Made by a program: the position numbers and the translations under genes. DNA of 64,000 nt, from NCBI GenBank assembly GCA_964549105.1, contig CAZJTZ010000015.1, forward strand, positions 1 through 64,000, read 5' to 3'. Of the stretch, positions 8,260 to 16,735 are shown one piece after another (position 1 is the first letter of the stretch; every line of letters starts with the position of its first letter). This DNA is from Hydrogenedens sp964549105 (GTDB lineage Bacteria; Hydrogenedentota; Hydrogenedentia; Hydrogenedentales; Hydrogenedentaceae). The notes under the pieces were generated by a model that ran no database searches, was not told the origin of the DNA, and saw only the letters and a list, made by a program, of their open reading frames with translations.

Positions 8260-9672
8260 TTATGTATTATCTCCGGGTAGTTCGGGGAGACTGGCAGCAG
8301 CAATGGATTGTCCTACTCGCCTGTTTTTTTCGTCAGGAAGTTGGACTTGCATTTTCTCTCTCAATTCGGGAAATTCGGTTTCTAACACCTTTAAACATTC
8401 TTCCATCATGATTGGACCACCACTGCCAGAAGTGCACCGACCTAATACCAGGACATGTTTGACTTCGTAGAAATCGCTATAATGTGCCAGGGTATAGCCT
8501 AAATAAACACCCATCGTTCTCCAAATTTTCACGGCTTCCGGATTGTTTTGTTCTAATAATTCTTGTATAAATTTTAATTTTTCTGCGTCTGTAATTCCTT
8601 CAGGGATTTTTATGCCTGCTCGCTGTGCAAGTCGAAAAACACATTGTTGTGAGAAGTAATTTGCTCCTACTCCTTTATCACCTGACCATTCTTCTACGGG
8701 TGCATTGAGATTGTAGTCTACGGGTGCAAAGGCAAGTTCATTCAGCCAGTCGGTTATATTTCCTGCAGGTGTGACATAGCCACCTGCTTCGCTGGAACCC
8801 ATAGCAATACCCAACACAGCGTTATCGCCTATTGACATAGAACCTGCTAAGGCGGTTACCTCACCATCGTTAACGACAACCAATGGAACACCTAATTCTT
8901 TTGACATACGATTAAAGATTTCACGAACTTCTCCAAACCGTTCTTTGGGAACACCACGGAATAAGGAAGCAACCATAGCACGATTGTTGACATATACACC
9001 CGCAGAACTACCTCCAATTGCATCTAATCGTGGCATCTTTGAAGCGGCTGTCTTTATTGCCGTCATAATTTCATTATAGTGATAGGAAGGGTCTGAATGT
9101 TTTCGAGGTTCCCATATTGTCTCTTCTGTGTATACGACTTCACCATCTATAACTGCGGCAGCCTTACGGTCAGAAGCACCTAAATCAAAACCTACACGGC
9201 AACCTTTTGTATGTCTGCCCAATTTTTGGGAGGTCTCGTTTGATTGTGGTACATCATTTTCGGATTTGCAATGGACAAGGGTAAATGCCTTTTCATAAAC
9301 ATCTTCACCCATAAATTTGTAATCAAAAGACCTTGCCCCATTTTCGGAATATACCGTTGTCAAATGCTTCACCACAGGAACAGGTGCGTAGAGATATACC
9401 TTCCAGCCACCTTTTTGCCAGAGCAAAAATTTTAAAATTCTTTCAATATAGAAAAGACTGGACTCAAAAAGGGGATGTCCAATGGGGAAGATATATGTCT
9501 CGTATCTGGAAATAGAATTGTTGAGCCTCTCTAATGCAATGATTACCTTTTCAGATTTATCAATTTCGCTTACTTTTTTCTTAAACGCATCATTTACTAA
9601 TTTAGGTGGTATAAAATTGGGGTCCATGGGTGGGGTAATTCTTGGTTTGACAAACATCCAGTCAAAATTCAT
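8260..9672 (-). CDS. ASKHA-fold (ROK-like) kinase or ATPase with N-terminal extension
   Basis: A 470-residue protein. Residues 1-155 form an extra domain with no motif I recognise. From about 160 the actin/hexokinase fold appears: CRVGFDLGASDRKAAAV (phosphate-1 loop), PLVVVNDGEVTALAGS (second Asp loop) and GIAMGSSEAGGYV (Gly-rich segment as in ROK proteins). The Cys-rich zinc motif of classical ROK kinases is absent. A GRCTSGSGG loop lies near the C-terminus. A clear SD (AAGGAG) precedes the ATG. The next gene upstream, 49 bp away, is a canonical ROK kinase, suggesting shared sugar metabolism, but substrate and activity are unknown. Confidence 0.7.
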   Translation of the reverse strand: MNFDWMFVKPRITPPMDPNFIPPKLVNDAFKKKVSEIDKSEKVIIALERLNNSISRYETYIFPIGHPLFESSLFYIERILKFLLWQKGGWKVYLYAPVPVVKHLTTVYSENGARSFDYKFMGEDVYEKAFTLVHCKSENDVPQSNETSQKLGRHTKGCRVGFDLGASDRKAAAVIDGEVVYTEETIWEPRKHSDPSYHYNEIMTAIKTAASKMPRLDAIGGSSAGVYVNNRAMVASLFRGVPKERFGEVREIFNRMSKELGVPLVVVNDGEVTALAGSMSIGDNAVLGIAMGSSEAGGYVTPAGNITDWLNELAFAPVDYNLNAPVEEWSGDKGVGANYFSQQCVFRLAQRAGIKIPEGITDAEKLKFIQELLEQNNPEAVKIWRTMGVYLGYTLAHYSDFYEVKHVLVLGRCTSGSGGPIMMEECLKVLETEFPELREKMQVQLPDEKNRRVGQSIAAASLPELPGDNT

Positions 9673-9721
9673 TACTCTTCTCCTTCTGTTTATATTTTAG
9701 AATTTTAATTAAATTTCTTCT

Positions 9722-10705
9722 TTATTTCTTTTCATCTTTTTGGACATATAAAAGAGCAGCACCGAGGGCAACGGCGTCATCGCCTAATTTCCCCTTTACA
9801 ATTTGAACTTTTTTCCTTAAAAAGGGCATAGCATGCTCTTTTACTGCTTTGGGTATCTCTTCAAGATAAATTTTTCCTAATGCTTCCACAAGCCCCCCAC
9901 CTAAAATAACCAATTCAGGACTTAAAACATTAATTAAATTTGCAATGGCTACACCTGTTAAGTATGCGGCTCTACGGACAATATCTTCTACCTTTTTCTC
10001 GCCATTTTCAATGGCATCTGCAATAACACCACTACGCAACTTTGATATATCTGTTCCAATCTTATCCGAAAGATAAGGACTTTCACCACGAAGAATAAGT
10101 GCCATTATCTCCTTCGCAATAGCAATTCTTGATGCCAGAGCCTCTAAACAGCCTCTTTTACCACAGCCGCATAGCGGTCCATCCATCTGAAGCGTCATGT
10201 GTCCGATTTCACCTGCTCCACCACTGGCACCGTGCACAATTTTACGATTGATTATTAATCCACCACCAATACCTGTACCCGGGAATACGCCAATCACATG
10301 TTTTGCATCTTTGTTTCCCCCTAAAAGCCATTCGGCATAAGTCCCAAGATTGACATCATTGTCCAGGACGACAGGAACTGAAAAATGTTTTGATAAAATA
10401 TCAACAACAGGGAAATTTTCCCAACCCAGATTGGGAGTGTTATTGACAATTCCATTTTTGGGGTCAACCGGTCCCGGTGCTCCAATCCCTATCCCACAGA
10501 TTTTGGGATTCCCTGCACCTTTGATTGATTCCTCAATGGTCTCAATAATCCTTTTTTCAGGGTTAGAATTTTTTGCCCATCCCTTTGTCTTTTTCCTATA
10601 ACGGGATATAATTTCATATTTAGAATTTACAATAATAGAAAGGATTTTAGTTCCACCGACATCCACACCAATAACATATTCATTGGGTTTCATTAAGTCT
10701 TTCAT
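9722..10705 (-). CDS. ROK family sugar kinase (glucokinase-like)
   Basis: A 327-residue ROK protein. The N-terminal ATP loop is IGVDVGGTKILS, the substrate/catalytic segment is VVLDNDVNLGTYAEW, and GVFPGTGIGGGLII is the sugar-binding stretch. The zinc motif GPLCGCGKRGCLEALAS is intact, and VILGGGLVEALG near the C-terminus completes the fold. There is no N-terminal HTH, so it is a kinase rather than a NagC/XylR repressor. Glucokinase is the most common activity, but N-acetylmannosamine or fructose kinases look similar. An AGAGG SD lies 8 bp before the first of two in-frame ATGs. Confidence 0.85.
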   Translation of the reverse strand: MKDLMKPNEYVIGVDVGGTKILSIIVNSKYEIISRYRKKTKGWAKNSNPEKRIIETIEESIKGAGNPKICGIGIGAPGPVDPKNGIVNNTPNLGWENFPVVDILSKHFSVPVVLDNDVNLGTYAEWLLGGNKDAKHVIGVFPGTGIGGGLIINRKIVHGASGGAGEIGHMTLQMDGPLCGCGKRGCLEALASRIAIAKEIMALILRGESPYLSDKIGTDISKLRSGVIADAIENGEKKVEDIVRRAAYLTGVAIANLINVLSPELVILGGGLVEALGKIYLEEIPKAVKEHAMPFLRKKVQIVKGKLGDDAVALGAALLYVQKDEKK

Positions 10706-10809
10706 GAAGTATACCTCTGTTTTACTTTTATGATTAACAGAATCTCACAAGTTAGATAATCAATTATACCTAAAAGTTAAAGAAAGATATAAAAAACGTC
10801 TAATTGTAG

Positions 10810-11346
10810 TTACGCTTTCCGTTGAACTGGCTCTGTCAACTTCATACCATATTCAAAAACGCCTTTGTTTTGTTCATGCACCTTTTGAGGAAGGTTCGAA
10901 AATATGGCTTTCTGCCAGCAATCATAAGGAATATCAAGATAATTACTTAATGCACCTAAAAGACATATATTAAAGTTTTTTTGATTTACAGGTTGATAAT
11001 TTCCTGTGTTGAGCAAATTAAAGTCTTTGCTCTCGCCTACAATTAATGAAATATCTATAATTACTGCGTTTTTTTTCATTCTATACAGGTTATTTTCTAA
11101 CTCGTCAGGGTGCATCAGGACTAAATAATCGCCATCTTCATCGGGCACCATGGGGCTATAAACTTTCTCACCAAATCGAACATCACTTGATACAGAACCA
11201 CCACGCTGGCTCATTCCATGAATTTCACTCTTTCTCACATCGTAACCTGCATAAAACGCTGCATCTGCAACAATATTTGACGATAAAATGACCCCTGTTC
11301 CACCTATACCTGCTAAAATGACATTTATAACTTTATGATTTTGCAT
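10810..11346 (-). CDS. iorB: Indolepyruvate ferredoxin oxidoreductase beta subunit
   Basis: A 178-residue gamma-type 2-oxoacid:ferredoxin oxidoreductase subunit that oxidises aryl pyruvates together with IorA. It shows VILAGIGGTGVILSS, KSEIHGMSQRGGSVSSDVR and VPDEDGDYLV. The start at ATG 11346 is chosen over a TTG at 11364 because AAGGAGAA lies 8 bp before it. That SD is inside the 3' end of iorA, so the two genes overlap by 14 bp and are probably translationally coupled. Length is typical of IorB. Confidence 0.88.
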   Translation of the reverse strand: MQNHKVINVILAGIGGTGVILSSNIVADAAFYAGYDVRKSEIHGMSQRGGSVSSDVRFGEKVYSPMVPDEDGDYLVLMHPDELENNLYRMKKNAVIIDISLIVGESKDFNLLNTGNYQPVNQKNFNICLLGALSNYLDIPYDCWQKAIFSNLPQKVHEQNKGVFEYGMKLTEPVQRKA

Positions 11347-12931
11347 CACAAATTTCTCCTTCAAGTTGCTTTTCTTCTAACTTTTCAATCTTTTTCTTTG
11401 CTAATGCACAGGTTTTTCTCATTACAATCAGATTTGTTTTGCCATTTTCCAGAGCAGGCAATATCTCCTTTTGAAAATCTGAAACTCGTTCGGTTACAAC
11501 CACATTTTCTACTCCTATGGCTTTTGCTACATCCTCAATCTTTACTTGATTTGTAGGCTTGTGGTCTAATGTTCTGCCTGTGCCGGGATGTTCCTGCATA
11601 CCTGTCATAGCCGTTGTTCTATTATCAAGGACAACGATAACATGCCCAGTAGAAGGTGGATTGTAGACCATCTCCGTTACACCGGGGATTCCGCTGTGGA
11701 TAAATGTGCTATCGCCAATTACGCTTACGACCCGTTTCGCCTCTTCAGGCGGCAAGGTATGGCGTAAACCAAGTCCTACTCCAATGCTTGCACCCATACA
11801 AACACATGTGTCTGTGGATTGGAATGGGGGTAATACGCTCAATGTATAACAACCGATGTCTCCTGCTACAATACAATTTAACTTTGCCAAAACTGTGAAT
11901 GTAGCACGATGTGGACAACCATCGCATAGTCTCGGTGGTTTGCCTCTTACTACAGGTGGCTCAGGTGTTGTTATGCCTTGCAATATCCTACGCACACGAA
12001 CTACATTTAATTCACCAAATCTATACATTTCGGGTTTTTCATCCACAGGAATTTTATGATATCGGCAATTTTCAACAAGATAGGGGTCGCCTTCTTCAAT
12101 CACGATACAACGCTTATGCTTCTGCACAAAGGAACGCACCTTTTCTGATGGGAAAGGATAACTCATACTGATTTTTAAGACAGAGGCATTGGATTCTGCT
12201 TCTAATACATGCAAGTAGGAAACTCCTGAGGTGATAATGCCCAAATCCTGAAACTTAATTGTTTCCTTGTTCAGATTTGAGGTATTGTTCCACTCTTTAA
12301 TTTTGGCTAATTTTTCACGAAGCCTTCGATGTGCAATTCTCGCGTAGCCGGGTATCATTACTCTTCCCTGCTTATCGGGCTGGTAATGTTCTGGGAAAAC
12401 AGGTTTGTATTCCGTCTCTTCAAATTCGACAATTGACTTAGAATGACAAACCCTTGTCGTAGGCCTCAGAAGCACAGGCAATCCCCACTCGTGGGACAAT
12501 CTGACTGCTTCTATCAAAAAATCGTAGCACTCCTGACTATCACACGGTTCTAACATCATCACACCCGCAGCGCGGGCATAGTTACGATTATCCTGCTCAT
12601 TTTGGCTGGAGTGCATATCCGGGTCGTCTGCGGAAACTACGACTAATGCCCCAGCCACACCTGTATAGGCAACGGTAAAAAGTGGGTCAGAAGCCACATT
12701 CAGTCCAACATGCTTCATCGTAACTAATGATTTTCCACCAGCATAAGCCACACCGATACCCACTTCTAAGGCTACCTTCTCGTTCGGACACCATTGCGCT
12801 TTTCCGCCAAATTCAGAAAAATACTCTAAAATCTCTGTTGACGGCGTTCCTGGATAGCCCGAACCTAAATTGATACCTACATGAAGTGCTGCCAATGCAA
12901 TTGCTTCATTACCGAATAACAATTTTTTCAT
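11333..12931 (-). CDS. iorA: Indolepyruvate ferredoxin oxidoreductase alpha subunit, no ferredoxin domain
   Basis: A 532-residue subunit carrying the catalytic ThDP site. In order: the pyrimidine-domain start FGNEAIALAALHVG with GYPGTPSTEI, LCDGCPHRATF (conserved Cys pair), and the ThDP/Mg site GDSTFIHSGIPGVTE. Usual IorA proteins run to about 600 residues and end with a two-cluster [4Fe-4S] ferredoxin domain. Here the protein stops soon after MRKTCALAKKK, in a charged Lys/Glu tail with no CxxCxxC motif. Since iorB overlaps the 3' end, there is no room for a frameshifted ferredoxin domain. Electron transfer may need a separate ferredoxin. Confidence 0.88.
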   Translation of the reverse strand: MKKLLFGNEAIALAALHVGINLGSGYPGTPSTEILEYFSEFGGKAQWCPNEKVALEVGIGVAYAGGKSLVTMKHVGLNVASDPLFTVAYTGVAGALVVVSADDPDMHSSQNEQDNRNYARAAGVMMLEPCDSQECYDFLIEAVRLSHEWGLPVLLRPTTRVCHSKSIVEFEETEYKPVFPEHYQPDKQGRVMIPGYARIAHRRLREKLAKIKEWNNTSNLNKETIKFQDLGIITSGVSYLHVLEAESNASVLKISMSYPFPSEKVRSFVQKHKRCIVIEEGDPYLVENCRYHKIPVDEKPEMYRFGELNVVRVRRILQGITTPEPPVVRGKPPRLCDGCPHRATFTVLAKLNCIVAGDIGCYTLSVLPPFQSTDTCVCMGASIGVGLGLRHTLPPEEAKRVVSVIGDSTFIHSGIPGVTEMVYNPPSTGHVIVVLDNRTTAMTGMQEHPGTGRTLDHKPTNQVKIEDVAKAIGVENVVVTERVSDFQKEILPALENGKTNLIVMRKTCALAKKKIEKLEEKQLEGEICDAKS

Positions 12932-13067
12932 GAAAACAATAATTCTCCATCAATAAGTGTGAAAAGTTTCAAGAAGGAACAGTTACTTATAATAAACCAA
13001 ACAGCCGATTTTTATCAAATATATTTATGTAATATTAATATTAATAATGATAATTATTTGATTTTAC

Positions 13068-14498
13068 TTATATGTTTAACAATCCCTTAGTTACTCTATA
13101 AAAATATATAGGTGCATATACGACTAAAGAGAATGGTTTAGGATAATCTTTTATTAATCTAACTATTCGTTTGGGGTTAGTATAGAATTTTTTATTTGCT
13201 TTTCTCTGATAATCAAATAGCACTTCATCTGGTAGGTCTGTTAAATTTATTCTTGCATCCGCAAAATCGAGGTCTGTATATCTCAAATCTTTCAGTTTTT
13301 CGGATTTATTCTGTTTTACCCAATCATAGAGGTGGGTTCCAGGAAATGGTATAACTGTAAAAAAACTTGCAGTATGTAAACTTGACCCATCTGCCACATC
13401 TATAGTCATTTGAAGTTCTTCCTCGGTCTCTGTCGGAAAACCCATCATACAGAATCCATTTGCATATATTTTTTTCTTTGTCATCATGTCTATTGCGTTT
13501 AAGAATTTGGGAATGTCTAAATTTTTATGTGTAAACTTTTGTAATCGAGGTGAACCTGTCTCTAATGCAAACGAACACATATAGGTACCAAAATTGTAAA
13601 AGGCTTCTGCAACCTCTTCTGTAACCAAATCTGCTCGAATAGCATTTGGGAAAGCCGCCTTAAATTTTAACCCTTTCTTAGATACTAACTCGGAAAAATC
13701 AAGTACCCTTTTACTATCAAAATTAAAATTGTCATCCAAAAATTCAAAATCGTTAATCCTATATTTATTTTGTAAATATTCAATCTCTTCTACTATCCTC
13801 TCCGCGGAATACATACGAATTTTTCTCCCGAATATCCTATGACACCACATACATTGATACGGACAACCCCGACTACTAACTACTGACGCATACTTGCGAA
13901 ATGGAATTGGTGCCATGGATTGCCGTTTCCAATATTTTGTTAAATCTATCAGGTCATACGCAGGAATAGGTAATTGATTCAAATCTTCAACTACGGGAAG
14001 AACACCGGGATTTTCTATAACCTCTCCATCCTTGTTCTTCCATACTATACCCGGGATATTTTTCAAAGACTCACGCTCAGGATAACTCTCTACTATATGC
14101 TTTAATGCTACCTCTCCTTCACCAGGAACTACTATATCTATCTCCTTAAACTCGTTAAATATCTCTCCTCTTACTGAGGAAGCATGTGGTCCACCTATTA
14201 AAATCCAGACATCTGGAAGCCTTTCCTTTACAATCTTTGAAATATCATCTATTAGATAAGAAAAAATTGTTAGTGTCCCTAACCCTACAATATCTGGATT
14301 AAAATCGGAAATTTCCTTCGTCAAATCTTCGGTAGATAAATTGTCTAATCTCTGGTTAATAAGTTTAATCTCGACATCCAATTCCTTCCGCAAATAAGCA
14401 GCAAGAGACATAATGCCCATAGGCGGAGTAACTAATGGATACATCGCCCTGCGAAAACCAAGATTGACTAAAACTATTCTTAATTTATTGTTGTTCAT
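13068..14498 (-). CDS. B12-binding radical SAM protein
   Basis: A 476-residue class-B-type radical SAM enzyme. Residues 1-170 form a cobalamin-binding Rossmann domain (PPMGIMSLAAYLR; VGLGTLTIFSYL; ILIGGPHASS). A SAM-cluster motif SSRGCPYQCMWCHRIFG at about 208-224 supplies the three Cys ligands. Further core segments are FEFLDDNFNFD, MCSFALETGSPRLQKF and GFCMMGFPTETEEEL. Such proteins methylate unactivated carbons or rearrange lipids and other metabolites. The downstream C-terminal region lacks a recognisable extra domain. It follows two membrane glycosyltransferases on the same strand, so an envelope substrate is possible. Confidence 0.85.
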   Translation of the reverse strand: MNNNKLRIVLVNLGFRRAMYPLVTPPMGIMSLAAYLRKELDVEIKLINQRLDNLSTEDLTKEISDFNPDIVGLGTLTIFSYLIDDISKIVKERLPDVWILIGGPHASSVRGEIFNEFKEIDIVVPGEGEVALKHIVESYPERESLKNIPGIVWKNKDGEVIENPGVLPVVEDLNQLPIPAYDLIDLTKYWKRQSMAPIPFRKYASVVSSRGCPYQCMWCHRIFGRKIRMYSAERIVEEIEYLQNKYRINDFEFLDDNFNFDSKRVLDFSELVSKKGLKFKAAFPNAIRADLVTEEVAEAFYNFGTYMCSFALETGSPRLQKFTHKNLDIPKFLNAIDMMTKKKIYANGFCMMGFPTETEEELQMTIDVADGSSLHTASFFTVIPFPGTHLYDWVKQNKSEKLKDLRYTDLDFADARINLTDLPDEVLFDYQRKANKKFYTNPKRIVRLIKDYPKPFSLVVYAPIYFYRVTKGLLNI

Positions 14499-14587
14499 TA
14501 AATATAAAAAGAAATACTCTTTTAGTTAAAGGATTAATTGATATTTATTATCATAACACATTAATAAAATATATAATTTCTCGATGT

Positions 14588-16732
14588 TCAATTACCACTT
14601 TTTATTCTTACTTTATCTACATACAAAGACAATAAGCCTTGTGTCAATAATACAAAGCCATCATTTTCATACTTTTTGAGTGTTTTGAAGGTTTTATTTA
14701 TCTCTTCCACATTGTCCTGTTGACTAAAAATTGGCGACACAAGTGGTTTGTAGATTGCTTCATAATCTTTATTCATTTTCCAGATTTCATCAAATAAGTT
14801 CTTAGACTTTTCAATATTGCCAATTTTGTATTCATAAACTGCTTTTAGAAAAGTCCCATTTATATAGTTTGGATATTCCCGTATCATATAATCAATTAAC
14901 TTCTCTGCAAAAACATATTCCCCTTCTATGAGTAAATCATTGATTAAAAAACTAAGTATATAGGGTGACATAGGCCAGAAAAAAATACTGTCTTTTAATA
15001 ACTTTTCATACTTACTTTTTTCTGTTTCTGGAATACCTAAATCTTTTGCTACTTTTCCAAAATCTACCTTTCCTAAATTTAATTCTTCATCATTTTCCTC
15101 TTTATTATTTTCAAATTCCCCCTTTTTTTCTATTAAACCTACATACAAATTATAATGGCCTGGGAAAAGTTTCCAAAAAGTATTGAATCCTTGAGACTGT
15201 AAGTTATTGTTTAAAATTGTAATAGGGTCACATTGACAAAACCACATTACGGGGTAAGATTCACATAGTATCCAGACACGGTTATTATTACCTGATGTTT
15301 TGTCTCTTAATTCTTTCTCTGCTCTATTTGCTACATCATAAAAGGAAAAGTATGGAATAAAATTTAAATCTTCCCTTTTCTTATATATTTTCCCCACATC
15401 CCAAAAAGTTGCAAATTTATGCCCTAATATACTGTCCCCTATTGTTGCATTTTTTTCTATATATCTTATTGCATTTTTATAATCTGTTCTGTTTTTGAAC
15501 ATATTAAAACTTAGCGATTGAACAATAAACAGTGCTATTAAAAATACTGTTAAGATTCTACTAACATTTTTTATTGGAATATCTAATAATGTAGAAGAAG
15601 CAAACAGATATATTATCGGTAAGAGATAAAAAAAGTATAGTGGGTGAAAAATGGGTTTATGAAGTAATATTTGGAGCAAAAGAAAACAGAGGATAGGACA
15701 CAGAAATATCCAGAAAAGGTACCAGGAACCCCCATTTTCTTTCTTTTTACTTTTTATAAATTTAAACAAGACAATGATTAAGAATATAAAAGACGAAAGA
15801 AATAATATAATAGATAGAAAATTATCATAGATATTTTGAAAAGATAACAGACTATTCCAAAAGTTGCTGAGAGGATAATTAAGATTTGTTTTCCACGCTG
15901 GTAATAGTTCTTCAGATAAGCCTACTGAATCATTTCCAAACAAACGATTAAATAATAAAACTACACTCGCCCTTTCTTCGTTTGAAGAATCGAGGTTATA
16001 CATAAATGGATTTTGATAAAAGAACCAGATAATCCAGATAAAAATGGAAAGTATACTTTGGCTTATCCAGTATATCTTTTTCTTCCAGCCAACATTTTCT
16101 CCCGCGATGAGAACTATCGGAATTTGAAAAATGGGAACCGTGGCATAAACTACATGGAACCAGGGCATAACCATATTTGATAGGAAACCGATAATGAGCC
16201 AGAGCGATTTCCCCCTTTTGTTTTCTATAAATTTATACAGAGAGAAAAAAGCCAGCAGTACAAAAAATTGAAGAAAGGCATAGCATTTGATTTCCTGGTG
16301 GAACCAGATATTAAATGGAGATAAACAAAAGAAAATACATGCTAAAAGTGCAGATTTTTTACCAACAACAGATTTTCCGAAGTAATATAAAACTATAATA
16401 GAAAATAGCCCAAAGGTAATAGGGAGAAGCCTCCATATCCATTCTAAATTCGGGAACAAGTTTATCCATAGATAAAAAATAATCCCTGCCAATGGAGAAA
16501 CGCCATAATCAGGACTATTTAGTTTGAGTATCTTCAAATACTCACCAAGCGTAGTTATTTTGGCATTTGCAATAATGACATATTCATCAAACCAGATAGA
16601 TTGGAATCTTAAGTTGGAAACACGAAGTAAAAATCCTAACAATAAAATTAAGATTAAGTATAATAAATCTCTTCTATTTTCTTTACCATAGGTATTTTTT
16701 ATTGCTTTATAATCCATATTTATCTTTAACAC
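14588..16732 (-). CDS. PMT/ArnT-like membrane glycosyltransferase with helical C-terminal domain (copy 1)
   Basis: A 714-residue protein with about ten membrane segments in residues 22-415. It has the GT-C signature in its first periplasmic loop: SIWFDEYVIIANAK, with Asp49-Glu50 as the likely catalytic pair. SPFNIWFHQEIKCYAF matches the conserved His-Gln/Glu loop of the dolichol/undecaprenol-phosphate-sugar transferases. Residues from about 560 form paired helices resembling TPR repeats. It shares much sequence and architecture with the gene starting 3 bp upstream. The start is uncertain: GTG at 16732 or ATG at 16717. The acceptor is unknown; lipid- and protein-glycosylating members both exist. 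Confidence 0.78.
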   Translation of the reverse strand: MLKINMDYKAIKNTYGKENRRDLLYLILILLLGFLLRVSNLRFQSIWFDEYVIIANAKITTLGEYLKILKLNSPDYGVSPLAGIIFYLWINLFPNLEWIWRLLPITFGLFSIIVLYYFGKSVVGKKSALLACIFFCLSPFNIWFHQEIKCYAFLQFFVLLAFFSLYKFIENKRGKSLWLIIGFLSNMVMPWFHVVYATVPIFQIPIVLIAGENVGWKKKIYWISQSILSIFIWIIWFFYQNPFMYNLDSSNEERASVVLLFNRLFGNDSVGLSEELLPAWKTNLNYPLSNFWNSLLSFQNIYDNFLSIILFLSSFIFLIIVLFKFIKSKKKENGGSWYLFWIFLCPILCFLLLQILLHKPIFHPLYFFYLLPIIYLFASSTLLDIPIKNVSRILTVFLIALFIVQSLSFNMFKNRTDYKNAIRYIEKNATIGDSILGHKFATFWDVGKIYKKREDLNFIPYFSFYDVANRAEKELRDKTSGNNNRVWILCESYPVMWFCQCDPITILNNNLQSQGFNTFWKLFPGHYNLYVGLIEKKGEFENNKEENDEELNLGKVDFGKVAKDLGIPETEKSKYEKLLKDSIFFWPMSPYILSFLINDLLIEGEYVFAEKLIDYMIREYPNYINGTFLKAVYEYKIGNIEKSKNLFDEIWKMNKDYEAIYKPLVSPIFSQQDNVEEINKTFKTLKKYENDGFVLLTQGLLSLYVDKVRIKSGN

Positions 16733-16735
16733 TCA

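Noticed and set aside
11333..11364. Frameshift hiding a ferredoxin domain at the end of iorA
   Set aside because: The downstream DNA is already used by iorB, and no CxxCxxC coding is seen in other frames there.
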